In this document: positions 27,521 to 37,469 of the stretch, piece after piece
How positions within the stretch are numbered: position 1 is the first letter of the stretch
Layout: each line of letters opens with the position of its first letter
Origin: Kineosporia corallincola
GTDB taxonomy: Bacteria; Actinomycetota; Actinomycetes; Actinomycetales; Kineosporiaceae
Direction of reading: 5' to 3'
Length of the DNA: 64,000 bases
Assembly: GCF_018499875.1 (NCBI RefSeq)
Contig: NZ_JAHBAY010000012.1
Coordinates: 124,001 to 188,000 of the forward strand
The notes under the pieces: model-generated
What the model was told of the DNA's origin: nothing
The model's input: only the letters and a program-made list of their open reading frames with translations
Databases searched by the model: none
Made by a program: the position numbers and the translations under genes

Positions 27521-28606
27521 ATGCGGATCACCGCAGCCCTGCTCGAAAAGTCCTCGCAGCCCTTCAAGCTCACCGACCTGGAGCTTTCCGCTCCCGGCCC
27601 GGACGAGGTACGGGTCCGTGTGGCCGCCGTCGGAATCTGCGGGACCGACCTGGAGTTCGCGCACTTCTTCCCCACCCCGGCGGTGCTCGGGCACGAGGGG
27701 TCGGGCGTGGTCGAGGCGGTCGGTGGGCGGGTCACCGGCCTGGAACCCGGTGACCACGTTGCCATGTCGTTCACCTCGTGCGGCACCTGCCGCACCTGCC
27801 GGCACGGCGCCCCGGCCTACTGCACGTCGTTCGACGCGCTGAACTTCTCCGGCCGCCGCCCCGACGGCACCACCGCCCTCAGCCTCGGCGGCCAGGACGT
27901 GAACGGTCATTTCCTCGGCCAGTCCTCGTTCGCCAGCCACGTGATCGCCCCGGCCCGGGCCCTGACCCGGATCGACCCCGCGCTCGACCTGGACCCCGTC
28001 GGCCCGTTCGGCTGCGGCTTCCAGACCGGCGCCGGGGGCGTGCTGAACGTGCTGAAACCGCCTGTGGGCAGCAGCATCGCCGTGTTCGGGGCGGGCGCCG
28101 TGGGCACCGCCGCGATCATCGCGGCATCGTTGTCGGGCTGCGCGAGCGTCGTCGCCGTCGACCTCGACGACCGCCGCCTGGCCGCGGCCCGGGCGGCCGG
28201 GGCGACCGAGACGATCAACTCCGGCAGCACCGACGCGGCGGCCGCGCTGCGCGACATCGCGCCCGGCGGGCTGGACTTCGCGATCGACACCACCGGGCAC
28301 GAGAAGGTGCTGCGCACGGCCGTGGAGGCGCTCGGGCCGCTGGGCCGGGCCGGGGTGATCGGGATCGGGCCGAGCGAGTCGATGAGCTTCGAGTGGCGCA
28401 GCGTGCTGAACGGGCGCTCGATCACCGGCATCATCGCCGGCGGCTCGGTGCCGCAGACGTTCCTGCCGCAGCTGCTCGCCCTGCACGCCGCCGGGCGGTT
28501 CCCGGTCGACCCGCTGATCACCTACTTCCCCTTCGACGGGATCGGCGAGGCGATCGGTGCGGTGCGGTCCGGGGACGTCACCAAGGCCGTCCTGACCTTC
28601 GGCTGA
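27521..28606 (+). CDS. zinc-dependent alcohol dehydrogenase (MDR, aryl-alcohol type)
   Basis: A 361-residue medium-chain dehydrogenase from ATG 27521 (GAAAGG ten bases upstream). Catalytic zinc ligands are Cys in GICGTDLE and His in LGHEGSG. The structural zinc set is CGTCRTCRHGAPAYC. The Rossmann motif is FGAGAVGTAA, followed by the NAD-preferring Asp in VVAVDLDDRR. GCGFQTGAGGVLNVLKPP is like benzyl-alcohol dehydrogenases. It likely oxidises an alcohol to the aldehyde that the divergent dehydrogenase then takes on. Confidence 0.9.
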   Translation: MRITAALLEKSSQPFKLTDLELSAPGPDEVRVRVAAVGICGTDLEFAHFFPTPAVLGHEGSGVVEAVGGRVTGLEPGDHVAMSFTSCGTCRTCRHGAPAYCTSFDALNFSGRRPDGTTALSLGGQDVNGHFLGQSSFASHVIAPARALTRIDPALDLDPVGPFGCGFQTGAGGVLNVLKPPVGSSIAVFGAGAVGTAAIIAASLSGCASVVAVDLDDRRLAAARAAGATETINSGSTDAAAALRDIAPGGLDFAIDTTGHEKVLRTAVEALGPLGRAGVIGIGPSESMSFEWRSVLNGRSITGIIAGGSVPQTFLPQLLALHAAGRFPVDPLITYFPFDGIGEAIGAVRSGDVTKAVLTFG

Positions 28607-28619
28607 AACCTGGCCGAAA

Positions 28620-28635
28620 CCGGGCGGACGCCCGG
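28620..28635 (+). terminator. hairpin after the alcohol dehydrogenase gene
   Basis: CCGGGC-GGAC-GCCCGG, a 6-base perfect stem with a 4-base loop (28620-28635), is followed by CGAAAATG. It is a modest intrinsic terminator candidate between the dehydrogenase and the P450 gene. Confidence 0.4.
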
Positions 28636-28759
28636 CGAAAATGTGGATCCAATCGGTTGTTCCGACGCCCGCCCAGGTCTTATGGTGGGCGTCAACCACG
28701 AGGCAATGCCCGGTGGCGCGGCCGGGGAACACCGCGCATCGACACGCAGGAGCGTGCCC

Positions 28760-30943
28760 ATGTCCCACCCCGTGGCCCAGCCGTACGGTCAGCCCTTCGA
28801 TCATCACGGCGACCTCGCCAACGCTGATCCGGTGGCCTACTACGCGGGTTTCCGCGAATCCTGCCCGGTCGGGCGCACCCCGGCCCACGGAGGTTTCGTC
28901 TACACCACGACCTACTCCGACGTGGTCCGGATCGCCCGCGACGACAGCACCTTCTCGTCGTCCCGGGCCGCCGACGCCGACGGTGAGGGCACGGTCATCG
29001 TGATCCCCCGCGGGGCCGGCCTGGAGCAGTTCCCGATCGAGCTCGACCCACCGAGATCCACGCTGTACCGCGACATCGTCGACCCGCTGCTCACCCCCGA
29101 CGCGGTGGCGCGGCTGCGGCCGATGATCGCGCACCACACCGCGCGGGTCGTCGACGCGTTCGTCGAGAGCGGGTCGGCCGACCTGGTGCACGACCTGACC
29201 AATCCCCTGCCGGCCGCGGTAACCCTTGACTGGCTGGGGTTTCCGGAGGCCGACTGGGAGAAGCTGGCCGGCCCGGTGCACGACATCTTCGCCGCGAAGG
29301 CGGGCAGCGAGCGGGCCGCGCGCGGTGCGGCCGGGCTGGCGTTCATGGACCGGCGGATCCGCGAGCTGATCGCCGACCGCCGCGAGGAACCCCTGGACGA
29401 CGGCGTCTCGGTGATCGTGCAGGCCCGACGGCCCGACGGAACCCTTTTCGACGACGACGAACTCGTCTCGGTGATCGGTCTTCTGGTGGCCGGCGGGGTG
29501 GACACCACCACCTCGCTGACCGGCTCCACCCTGGTGCACCTGGCCCGTAACCCGGCCGACCGCAACCGGTTACGCGAGAACCCGGATCTGCTCGTCGGGG
29601 CCACCGAGGAGTTCCTGCGGGCGTTCGCACCGTCGCAGTCGATGGCCCGCACCGCCACCGCCGACACCGAGATCGGTGGCTGCCCGGTGAAACACGGTGA
29701 GCGCGTGCTGATCCCGTGGGTCTCGGCGAACCACGACCCGGCCGTGTTCGACCAGCCGGACCAGGTGCGCCTGGACCGGGACGCGCGCCGCCACCTGAGT
29801 TTCGGCGTCGGCAGCCACCGCTGCCCGGGCGCGCACCTGGCCCGGGCGATGTTCGCCGAGATGATCGGCCAGGTGCTCACCCGGCTGGGCGACTACACGA
29901 TCGACGAGGCCGGGCTGCGGGAGTACCCGACCAAGGGCAACCAGGTGGGCTGGGACGCGATCCCGGCCCGGTTCACCCCCGGCCCGCGCATCGCCCAGGC
30001 CGCACCCACGGTGACCATCACCTCGGTCGACGAGATCGCCCGCGACATCCTGGCGATCACCTTCGCCAACGGCAGCGAGCTGCCCGCCTGGGAGCCCGGG
30101 GCGCACCTCGAGATCGTGCTGCCCAGCGGGCATCTGCGGCAGTACTCGCTGTGCGGCGACCCGGCCGACCGCTCCAGCTACCGGATCGCGGTGCTGCGGG
30201 AGGACGACGGCCGCGGCGGCTCCCGCGAGCTGCACCAGATCGCCGAACCCGGGCTGGTCTTCGGGTTCCATCCACCTCGCAACCACTTCCCGCTGGCCGA
30301 GGCCCCGGCCTACCTGTTCCTGGCCGGCGGCATCGGCGTCACCCCGCTGCTGCCGATGATCCGCCGGGCCACGGCGCTGGGCCGCGACGTGCGGGTGGTG
30401 TACGGCGGGCGGCAGCGGGCGGGCATGGCGTTCGCCGACGAGCTGGAGGCGCTGCAGGGCGGCGTGCTCCACGAGTACGCCACGAGCGGCTATCCCGATT
30501 TCGCCGTCCATCTGCGGGATCTGCCCGAAGGCACGGCGATCTACGCCTGCGGGGCCGCCTCGATGCTCGACGCGGTCGAGAGAGACTGCGCCGCGGCCGG
30601 TCTCGACGACCAGCTGCACATCGAGCGGTTCGCCGCCCCGGAGGGCACCGACGCCCTGGGCGACCCGGCCACGAACACCCCGTTCGACGTGGTGCTGGAG
30701 CGCACCGGCACCCGGCTGCCGGTGCCGCCGGACCGGCGCCTGATCGAGGTGGTGCGCGAGGCCCGGCCGAACCTGGCCTACGACTGCGAGAAGGGCTACT
30801 GCGGCGCCTGCGAGACCCGGGTGCTGTCCGGGGTTCCCGAGCACCGCGACAGCCTGCTGACCGAGGCCGAGCGCGAGAGCGGCCGCACCATGATGATCTG
30901 CGTGAGCCGCTGCGCCGAGGGCCCCCTGGTCCTCGATCTGTGA
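28760..30943 (+). CDS. self-sufficient cytochrome P450 fused to a phthalate-dioxygenase-type reductase
   Basis: A 727-residue three-part fusion like CYP116B enzymes: P450 (about 1-400), FMN/NAD(P)H reductase (about 415-630) and a C-terminal plant-type [2Fe-2S] ferredoxin. P450 motifs are LLVAGGVDTTTSL (I helix), EEFLRAF (ExxR) and FGVGSHRCPG with heme Cys355. Reductase motifs are RQYSLCGDP and GGIGVTPLL. Cluster ligands are Cys676, 681, 684 and 714. Start ATG 28760 follows AGGAG. It needs no separate redox partner. Placed beside alcohol and aldehyde dehydrogenases, it probably starts a hydroxylation-to-acid sequence (inference). Confidence 0.95.
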   Translation: MSHPVAQPYGQPFDHHGDLANADPVAYYAGFRESCPVGRTPAHGGFVYTTTYSDVVRIARDDSTFSSSRAADADGEGTVIVIPRGAGLEQFPIELDPPRSTLYRDIVDPLLTPDAVARLRPMIAHHTARVVDAFVESGSADLVHDLTNPLPAAVTLDWLGFPEADWEKLAGPVHDIFAAKAGSERAARGAAGLAFMDRRIRELIADRREEPLDDGVSVIVQARRPDGTLFDDDELVSVIGLLVAGGVDTTTSLTGSTLVHLARNPADRNRLRENPDLLVGATEEFLRAFAPSQSMARTATADTEIGGCPVKHGERVLIPWVSANHDPAVFDQPDQVRLDRDARRHLSFGVGSHRCPGAHLARAMFAEMIGQVLTRLGDYTIDEAGLREYPTKGNQVGWDAIPARFTPGPRIAQAAPTVTITSVDEIARDILAITFANGSELPAWEPGAHLEIVLPSGHLRQYSLCGDPADRSSYRIAVLREDDGRGGSRELHQIAEPGLVFGFHPPRNHFPLAEAPAYLFLAGGIGVTPLLPMIRRATALGRDVRVVYGGRQRAGMAFADELEALQGGVLHEYATSGYPDFAVHLRDLPEGTAIYACGAASMLDAVERDCAAAGLDDQLHIERFAAPEGTDALGDPATNTPFDVVLERTGTRLPVPPDRRLIEVVREARPNLAYDCEKGYCGACETRVLSGVPEHRDSLLTEAERESGRTMMICVSRCAEGPLVLDL

Positions 30944-30951
30944 GGAGAAGC

Positions 30952-32058
30952 ATGACCACCCTGCCCCACGACGTCACCGGTTTCGAGGTTCTCCAGCCCG
31001 GAACATACGACGGCGGAACCTATCTCGACTCCAGCCCGGACAACGTGTTCTGGGGGCGTCTGCCCTGCCAGGACGACACGCCGCGCGCGGTGGTGGAGTC
31101 CGGCGCCGTCGTCACCGTCGACACCCTCAGCCACGAGGGCATTCTGGAGGACCAGGGCAAGGACCCGGTGGAGTTCTTCGGCCGCTACGGCGTCCGCGCC
31201 GGTGACGTGCTGGAGGACGCGAAGGCCGTGGCCGCCTCCGCCCTGGCGCACGACTTCGCCGACGACGGCCCGCACGTGGTGACCGGACCGATCGCCGTGC
31301 GCGGAGCGAAACCCGGTGACCTGCTGGCCATCACGGTGCTGGAGCTGACGCCGCGGGTGGGCTACGGCATGGTCAGCGCCCGGCACGGCTTCGGCGCGCT
31401 GCCCGGCGAGATGCCGGTGCCGGGCGTCACCGAGCCGGTCACCACGTTCGCCACCGCCGTGCCCGGTGCGGGTGCGGGTACCGGCGAGATGCTCGTCGAC
31501 CGGGACGACCCCTCCCGCGGCCGGATAACCTTCCCGCTCAGCCCTTTCCTCGGGGTGATGGGCGTGGCCACGGCCGGCCCGGAACGACTGCACTCGGTGC
31601 CGCCGGGGCCGTTCGGCGGCAACATCGACGTCAACCTGCTCGGCGTGGGCTCCACCCTGTACCTGCCGGTGCAGGTGGACGACGCGCTGGCCTACTTCGG
31701 CGACCCGCACTTCGCCCAGGGTGACGGGGAGGTGGCGCTGACCGCGTTCGAGGCCTCCCTGCGGGCCACCGTGCGACTCGACCTGATCCCGGGAGGTGCG
31801 GCCGGCGTCCCCGCACCGTACGCCGAGACCGGTGACCTGCTGGTGCCGATCGGCCTGGACGAAGACCTGGACGAGGCGATGAGGGACTGCGTGCGCTGCG
31901 CCCTCGACCTGCTGGCCGGCCGGTACGGGCTGGAACGGCACCTGGCCATGGCCTACCTCAGCGCGGCCGGCGACTTCGCGGTGTCGCAGGTGGTCGACGT
32001 GGTGAAGGGCGTGCACGGCAAGATCCGCAAGGCCGACCTGCGGGAGGTCAGGCGGTAG
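30952..32058 (+). CDS. acetamidase/formamidase family protein
   Basis: A 368-residue member of the acetamidase/formamidase family, which hydrolyses short amides to acid and ammonia. Typical segments are VESGAVVTVDTLSHEG near residue 45, GPIAVRGAKPGDLLAITVLE near 125, PGPFGGNIDVNLLGVGSTLY near 220 and DEAMRDCVRCALDLL near the C-terminus. The start ATG follows GAGGAG, 8 bases after the P450 stop, so the two are co-transcribed. It would release nitrogen after N-side oxidation (inference). Confidence 0.9.
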   Translation: MTTLPHDVTGFEVLQPGTYDGGTYLDSSPDNVFWGRLPCQDDTPRAVVESGAVVTVDTLSHEGILEDQGKDPVEFFGRYGVRAGDVLEDAKAVAASALAHDFADDGPHVVTGPIAVRGAKPGDLLAITVLELTPRVGYGMVSARHGFGALPGEMPVPGVTEPVTTFATAVPGAGAGTGEMLVDRDDPSRGRITFPLSPFLGVMGVATAGPERLHSVPPGPFGGNIDVNLLGVGSTLYLPVQVDDALAYFGDPHFAQGDGEVALTAFEASLRATVRLDLIPGGAAGVPAPYAETGDLLVPIGLDEDLDEAMRDCVRCALDLLAGRYGLERHLAMAYLSAAGDFAVSQVVDVVKGVHGKIRKADLREVRR

Positions 32059-32064
32059 GCGGGT

Positions 32065-32793
32065 TCAGCGACGGCGCCCGGCCAGCCCGCTCCGCTCGCG
32101 GTTGAACACCAGCCGCACCAGCCGCTCGGTGTCGAGCGGCGAGATGTCGGTGAACTCGGCCCGGAACCCGTTGCGGGTCTGCTCCACCACCAGCATCAGG
32201 GCCGGCACCAGATCCCCGTCGGGCAGGGTGATCTCGCCGTACACCGTGGCGCCGGCCGCCAGCTCCGCCGGATCCTCCAGCTCGACCTGCACACCGCCGG
32301 CGGAGATCGACGTGGTGCCGCCGACCAGGTCGGCGTGGGCGTCCGCGCCCGGGCCCCGCGCGGCCAGCAGTCCCGGCTGGAGGGTGCGCCGGCGCGGCTG
32401 ACGTCGTCCATGACCGGAGGTGGCCGCCATCGCCATCGCCGTGCCGCGGAACCCCAGACGCAGGGGCCCGCGGACGTTCTCCCGACGCTGGTCGGTGAGG
32501 GACGCCGGGTGGATCGGGCCGGACGGGCGGGCCCGCGGCGAGCGCAGCACGAGGTCGCCGTCGGCGGCGACCACCTCGACGTCGACGCGCACCGGGCCGC
32601 CGTCGGTGGTCAGGTCGAGCACGCAGTCGGAGTCGGGCAGCCGGGCCAGGCTGTCGAGGTCGGCCATCACCGGTATCGCCCAGCCGGTGCCGGAGATGTC
32701 GACACTGCGCAGCGAGCGCATCGGTACGGTCACGTCACCGGCCCGCACGACGAGTTTGCTGCCCCGCGCCACCGAGCGTGTCACCGCCACCAT
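32065..32793 (-). CDS. PilZ-like (cyclic-di-GMP-binding) domain protein
   Basis: A 242-residue protein from ATG 32793 (AAGGGG nine bases upstream); an earlier GTG at 32850 overlaps a likely promoter. The C-terminal half carries PilZ-type traits: QRRENVR (R-x3-R-like), then TTSISAGGVQVEL in place of D/N-x-S-x2-G, and RLVRLVFNRER at the end. The N-terminal half is a beta-rich domain resembling YcgR/flagellar brake proteins. It may respond to cyclic-di-GMP made by proteins such as the GGDEF protein at 53.2 kb (inference). Confidence 0.65.
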   Translation of the reverse strand: MVAVTRSVARGSKLVVRAGDVTVPMRSLRSVDISGTGWAIPVMADLDSLARLPDSDCVLDLTTDGGPVRVDVEVVAADGDLVLRSPRARPSGPIHPASLTDQRRENVRGPLRLGFRGTAMAMAATSGHGRRQPRRRTLQPGLLAARGPGADAHADLVGGTTSISAGGVQVELEDPAELAAGATVYGEITLPDGDLVPALMLVVEQTRNGFRAEFTDISPLDTERLVRLVFNRERSGLAGRRR

Positions 32794-32879
32794 CCGCGTC
32801 CACCCCTTGATCCGGTCCGTTGCCTGCCCGGTCCAGTGTGCGACGGTCACCGGCGGTCAACGGCCGGACCACGGATGAA

Positions 32880-33518
32880 TCACCCGGACGGCTCCAGCAC
32901 CTTGTCGATCAGGTACACGGTGGCGTTGGCGGTCTTGATCCCGCCGCAGATCACGTTGGCGCCGTCGACCTTGATCTGGTTGCCCTTGCCGGTGACCCTG
33001 AGGGTGCCGCCCTCGACGGTGAGCTGCTCGCCGATCACCTTGGCGGGAGCGAGCTCACCGGACACGACGTGGTAGGTCAGTGTCTTGACCAGGGCGTCCC
33101 GGTCCTTCTTCAGTTTCGCCATGCGCTTGGCCGGGACCTGCGCGAAGGCCGTGTCGACGGGGGCGAACACTGTGTAGTCCTTGCCGTCGAGGGTGGTGGA
33201 CAGGTCGACCTCGGGGTTCAGCTTCCCGGAGACCGCCTCGGTGAGCGTCTTCAGCATCGGGTTGTTGCCGGCCGCCGTGACCACCGGGTCGTTGGCCATG
33301 CCCTCGACCGACCCCTTGCCGCTCGGAACCTGCGCCACGTACGCCGGGCAGCCCGGGCCGACCAGGTTGGCCTGCTCCACGGACAGGTTCGCGGGGGCGG
33401 TGGTGGTGGACACGGAGGGCACGGCGTCGGACTCGCTGTCGCTGTCGCCGCTGCACGCGGCCAGGCCGAGGGTGGCGGTGAGCACGGTGCCGGCGACGAG
33501 CCAGGTTCGGGGGTTCAT
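32880..33518 (-). CDS. fasciclin (FAS1) domain lipoprotein
   Basis: A 212-residue exported protein starting at ATG 33518. The signal peptide ends in lipobox LAAC (Cys near residue 21), then a Ser/Asp-rich linker, then one FAS1 domain (about residues 75-212). FAS1 landmarks are [31 protein letters not shown] and the C-terminal [15 protein letters not shown]. It resembles mycobacterial MPT70/MPB83, which are surface antigens of uncertain role. It is probably membrane-anchored and involved in surface adhesion or signalling. Confidence 0.9.
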   Translation of the reverse strand: MNPRTWLVAGTVLTATLGLAACSGDSDSESDAVPSVSTTTAPANLSVEQANLVGPGCPAYVAQVPSGKGSVEGMANDPVVTAAGNNPMLKTLTEAVSGKLNPEVDLSTTLDGKDYTVFAPVDTAFAQVPAKRMAKLKKDRDALVKTLTYHVVSGELAPAKVIGEQLTVEGGTLRVTGKGNQIKVDGANVICGGIKTANATVYLIDKVLEPSG

Positions 33519-33588
33519 GACGTCCACCCTCGCGGCCCGGCCGCCGCGGGCCGCCGAGCAACACACCCCCCGATCACCCGAGAACGGC

Positions 33589-34695
33589 CTACAACCAGTC
33601 GTTCCGTTTGAACAGCCCCCACAGTCCCACGCACAACACGGCGATCGCACCGAGCACGACGTAATAGCCGTAGTGCCAAGTGAGTTCGGGCATGTTGTCG
33701 AAGTTCATCCCGTAGACGCCGGCGATCGCGGTGGGCACCAGGCCGATGGCCGCCCAGGCCGAGATCTTGCGCATGTCCTCGTTCTGCCGCATGGCGACCT
33801 CGTTCTGGGTCACCGACAGCCGGGCCACGTTGGACTGGAGCACGTCGGACAGCAGGCTGTCCTGCCGCTCGATCTCGTCGGTCACCCGCATGATGTGGTC
33901 GTGCACGTCGCGGAAGTACTGCCGGGCCTTCTTGTCCATGCCCGGCAGCGACCCGGACATCAGCTTGTGCATGGGCTCGCCCAGGGGCAGCGCGGCCCGG
34001 CGGAACTCCAGCACCTCCCGCTTGAGCTTGTAGATCCGCTCGGTGTGGTCGGCCTCCCGCTCGCCGAACACCTGCTGCTCGATCTCGGCGATGTCGTCGT
34101 CGATCGACTCGGCCACCACCGCGTACTCGTCCACGATCAGGTCGGAGATCCGGTGCAGGACGGCGATCGGGCCGCGCTCGCTGGACTCGAGCTTCCCCTC
34201 GTCGAGTTCACGGCGCACGCGGGTCAGGATGTCGGTCGTGCCGTGCCGGACCGACACGATGAAGTGCTCGCCGACGAAGAGCGCGATCTCCTCGACGTCC
34301 ACGATCTCCTGACTGTCCACGTACCGCACCGGCCGCAGCACCATGAACCAGAGGTCCTCGTACACCTCGAGCTTGGCCCGCTGGTGCGCCTTGATCGCGT
34401 CCTCGACGGCGAGCGCGGGGAGCCGGAACTCGTCCGCGACGTGCTGCACGTCGTCGGCGCCGGGGTTCTGGAGGCCGATCCAGACGAATCCGTTGGTGCG
34501 GCGGGCGGCGCGGGCGGCCTGCTGCATCGGCAGGCGCCGGCTCTGCCGCAGGCCGAGTTCGTACACCGCGCAGTCGCCGATCACGGATTCCACGTCGCGC
34601 CGCCCCGGGTTCAGGTCCACCGTGCCGCCGTACTCCACCGGCGCCGGGCCACGGTGGCGGAAACTCTGCTCGAACCAGCGTCTCGGCGTTCTCAT
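33589..34695 (-). CDS. CorA-type magnesium/divalent cation transporter
   Basis: A 368-residue CorA family protein. A long soluble N-terminal domain, with an extended helix around [17 protein letters not shown], is followed by two C-terminal membrane segments. The selectivity motif GMN is in [14 protein letters not shown] near residue 325, and the tail is KRNDWL. It is a pentameric channel for Mg2+ or Co2+ (family knowledge). The start is ATG 34695, with GTG 34698 just before it. It lies 9 bases downstream of the glutamate-cysteine ligase-like gene, so the two are probably co-transcribed. Confidence 0.93.
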   Translation of the reverse strand: MRTPRRWFEQSFRHRGPAPVEYGGTVDLNPGRRDVESVIGDCAVYELGLRQSRRLPMQQAARAARRTNGFVWIGLQNPGADDVQHVADEFRLPALAVEDAIKAHQRAKLEVYEDLWFMVLRPVRYVDSQEIVDVEEIALFVGEHFIVSVRHGTTDILTRVRRELDEGKLESSERGPIAVLHRISDLIVDEYAVVAESIDDDIAEIEQQVFGEREADHTERIYKLKREVLEFRRAALPLGEPMHKLMSGSLPGMDKKARQYFRDVHDHIMRVTDEIERQDSLLSDVLQSNVARLSVTQNEVAMRQNEDMRKISAWAAIGLVPTAIAGVYGMNFDNMPELTWHYGYYVVLGAIAVLCVGLWGLFKRNDWL

Positions 34696-34704
34696 CACCG
34701 CAAA

Positions 34705-36192
34705 CTACGGCAACATCCAGGTGTGCACGGGTTCGTTGGCGTGCATGCCCTCGCAGTAGAGCTCGGTCATCCGGCGTAGCGCCTCGGCACGGTCGGTGCC
34801 GGAGCGTCCCGCTGTACCCTGCTCCAGCCGTTCGACGGCCGCCACCTGCCACGCCGCGCCGTTGCGCCCGGACTTCACCCGGCCCTCGATGATGCCCAGG
34901 TAGCGGTCCTGGTCCTCGGCCGGGACGCCGGCCGACTGGAGTCCCTCGACCGCCATCGGCAGCAGCCGGCGCAGCACCAGTTCGTCCACACCGGTCTGGC
35001 CCAGCTGGGGCGAGTACACCTGGGCGTCCAGGCCGTCCTTGGCGCAGGCCAGGAAGTTGTCCTCGGCGGCGGCGAACGACATCTTCGACCAGGCCGGGCG
35101 GGCGTCGTCCATCAACGACCGCAGCACACCGTGGAAGAACGCCGCGTTGGCGACGGTGTCGGCGACGGTGGGGCCGGCGGGCAGGACGCGGTTCTCGACG
35201 CGCACATGCGGGCGGCCGTCGACCACGGCGTAGATGGGGCGGTTCCAGCGGTAGACGGTGCCGTTGTGCAGACGCAGTTCCTGGAGGGTGGGGGCCTTCC
35301 CGGCGTCGAGCACGGCGACCGGGTCCTCGTCGCTGAGTTCGGGCAGCAGCGACGGGAAGTACCAGCCGTTCTCGGCGAACAGGTCGAAGATCGAGGAGAT
35401 CCACTTCTCGCCGAACCACACCCGGGGACGCACTCCCTGGTTCTGGAGTTCTTGTGGACGCGTGTCGGTCGCCTGTTTGAAGAGCTCGATCCGGGTCTCG
35501 GCCCACAGACGGCGGCCGAAGAAGAACGGCGAGTTGGCGCCGACCGCGAGCTGCGGGCCGGCCAGCACCTGCGCGGCGTTCCAGGCCCGGGCGAAGTCGT
35601 CCGGCTGCACCTGCACGTGCAGTTGCACGCTGGTGCAGGCGGATTCGGGGGCCAGCGACGAGGCGAACGACGAGAGCCGCTCCACGCCGTGGATGTCCAG
35701 GTGCAGGTTCTCACCGCGGGCCGCGAGGATCGAGTCGTTGAGGGCCTTGTAGCGCGGGGACTCGGTCATCCAGCGCGGGTCGCTCAGGTGCTCGGGCATG
35801 GTGGTGGGCAGGATGCCGACCATGACGATGTGGGCGTCGTTCTGGTTGGCGGCGCGCTCGGCGTCGTTGAGCACGCCGCGCAGCCGGTCCTCCGTGCGGG
35901 CCAGCTCGGACAGGGGTGACGGCTCGACGTTGAGCTCGATGTTGTAGGCACCGAGCTCGGTCTGGAAGTTGGGGTCGCCGATGCCCTCGAGCACGGCGGT
36001 GTTGCGCAGGGTCGGCCGGAAGTCGGCGCCGACCAGGTTGAGTTCCATCTCCAGGCCGGTCATCGGCCGGTCGTCGTCGAACGTCCAGGTGGCCAGCAGA
36101 CGCTCGAACACGTCCAGGCAGAGTTCCACCTTCTCGCGGTAGGCCTGTCGTTCCTCGGCCGTGTACCGGATCGCCGAGACCTCGTCACCCAT
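34705..36192 (-). CDS. glutamate-cysteine ligase family 2 protein
   Basis: A 495-residue protein of the GCS2 (carboxylate-amine ligase) family. ATP-grasp-like catalytic segments are GLEMELNLVG, FQTELGAYNIELNVEPSPLS, ACTSVQLHVQVQPDDF and HVRVENRVLPAGPTVADTVA. The length is close to actinobacterial family members usually annotated as glutamate-cysteine ligase. It could make gamma-glutamylcysteine or another gamma-glutamyl compound; ergothioneine genes are not adjacent. Start ATG 36192; TTG 36204 is less likely. It diverges from sbcD. Confidence 0.88.
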   Translation of the reverse strand: MGDEVSAIRYTAEERQAYREKVELCLDVFERLLATWTFDDDRPMTGLEMELNLVGADFRPTLRNTAVLEGIGDPNFQTELGAYNIELNVEPSPLSELARTEDRLRGVLNDAERAANQNDAHIVMVGILPTTMPEHLSDPRWMTESPRYKALNDSILAARGENLHLDIHGVERLSSFASSLAPESACTSVQLHVQVQPDDFARAWNAAQVLAGPQLAVGANSPFFFGRRLWAETRIELFKQATDTRPQELQNQGVRPRVWFGEKWISSIFDLFAENGWYFPSLLPELSDEDPVAVLDAGKAPTLQELRLHNGTVYRWNRPIYAVVDGRPHVRVENRVLPAGPTVADTVANAAFFHGVLRSLMDDARPAWSKMSFAAAEDNFLACAKDGLDAQVYSPQLGQTGVDELVLRRLLPMAVEGLQSAGVPAEDQDRYLGIIEGRVKSGRNGAAWQVAAVERLEQGTAGRSGTDRAEALRRMTELYCEGMHANEPVHTWMLP

Positions 36193-36284
36193 GCCAAAGA
36201 CCAAACCACACGTTCGCGTAGCTGGCGAGGGCAGATGATCAACGAATGCGGTGACCGGAAGGGCTCCCGGCTACCGTGTGGGTC

Positions 36285-37469
36285 GTGCGCATCCTCCACA
36301 GTTCCGACTGGCACCTGGGCCGGTCGTTCCACCGGGTGGACCTGCTGTCGGCGCAGGCCGCGCACTTCGACCACCTGGCCGAGGTGGTGCGGGCCGAGAA
36401 GGTCGACGTGGTCCTGGTCGCCGGTGACGTCTACGACCGGGCGCTGCCGGCCGTCGACGCCGTCGCCCTGCTCGACGAGGGCCTGCACCGCCTGGTGTCG
36501 GCGGGCGCCACCGTGATCCTGTCCAGCGGCAACCACGACTCCGCCCGCCGGCTGGGCTTCGGCTCCCGGCTGCTCGGTGCATCGGGACTGCACGTGCGCA
36601 CCGACCCGGCCGGCGCGGGCCGTCCCGTCCTGCTGGACGACGAGCACGGCCAGGTCGCCTTCTATCCCCTGCCCTATCTGGAGCCGGCGCTCGCGGCCGG
36701 GCCGCTCGGCGCCGAGCGCAATCACACCGGCGTGATCGGCGCGGCCCTCGACCTGGTGCGCGCCGACCTGGCCATCCGGCCGGGCGTGCGCTCGGTGGTG
36801 TCGGCGCACGCGTTCGTGATGGGCGGTGCCGGTTCCGACAGCGAGCGGGAGCTGGCGGTCGGCGGGCTCGGCCAGGTGCCGCTGAAACTGTTCGACGACT
36901 TCACCTACGTCGCCCTCGGCCATCTGCACGGCCGGCAGGAGCTGGCCGGCCAGGTGCGCTACAGCGGCTCCCCGCTCGCGTTCTCGTTCTCCGAGGCCGG
37001 CCATCGCAAGGGCAGCTGGCTGGTCACGCTCGGCGCGCCGGGCACGCCGGCGCGGGTCGAGCCGGTGGAGGCACCGGTGCCGCGGCGGCTGGCCCGGTTG
37101 CGCGGTCACCTCTCCGAGCTGCTCACGTCGGTTCAATTTGTGGACGACGAACAGACCTGGACCCAGATCACCCTCACCGACCCCGAACGCCCGGCCGAGC
37201 CGATGGAGCGACTGCGGCGGCGTTTTCCGCATCTGCTGGAGCTGCGTCTGGAACCGGACCGGCCGGCGGTGGCCGGTCCCGGCTCGTACACCGAGCGGAT
37301 CGCGGGGCAGGGCGACCTGGACATCTGCTGCGGCTTTCTCGACCGTGTGCGGGGCCGGGCCGCCACGCACGCCGAGACCGTGCTGATGCAGCAGGCCCTG
37401 GAGGCCGCGCTGATCGACGGCATGGAGGGCGTCGCCCTGGACCTGACCGAACCTCGCAGGAGCACCTGA
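36285..37469 (+). CDS. sbcD: exonuclease SbcD (Mre11-type)
   Basis: The nuclease subunit of the SbcCD DNA double-strand-break/hairpin processing complex, 394 residues from GTG 36285 (reading VRILHSSDWHLGRSF, the family's usual N-terminus); GTG 36276 adds three residues. Metallophosphoesterase motifs are intact: DWHLG, VAGDVYDR, SSGNHDS, VVSAHAF and ALGHLHGR. It overlaps sbcC by one base (TGATG). It requires Mn2+ and works with the SbcC ATPase. Confidence 0.95.
   Translation: MRILHSSDWHLGRSFHRVDLLSAQAAHFDHLAEVVRAEKVDVVLVAGDVYDRALPAVDAVALLDEGLHRLVSAGATVILSSGNHDSARRLGFGSRLLGASGLHVRTDPAGAGRPVLLDDEHGQVAFYPLPYLEPALAAGPLGAERNHTGVIGAALDLVRADLAIRPGVRSVVSAHAFVMGGAGSDSERELAVGGLGQVPLKLFDDFTYVALGHLHGRQELAGQVRYSGSPLAFSFSEAGHRKGSWLVTLGAPGTPARVEPVEAPVPRRLARLRGHLSELLTSVQFVDDEQTWTQITLTDPERPAEPMERLRRRFPHLLELRLEPDRPAVAGPGSYTERIAGQGDLDICCGFLDRVRGRAATHAETVLMQQALEAALIDGMEGVALDLTEPRRST

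Noticed and set aside
26927-29539. 870-codon minus-strand frame across the ALDH, ADH and P450 genes
   Set aside because: It overlaps three well-supported genes on both strands, has no recognisable motif and ends in the ALDH gene out of frame.
32335-34779. Overlapping plus-strand frames opposite the PilZ, FAS1 and CorA genes
   Set aside because: No conserved motifs; the minus-strand genes have signal peptide, lipobox and GMN motifs.
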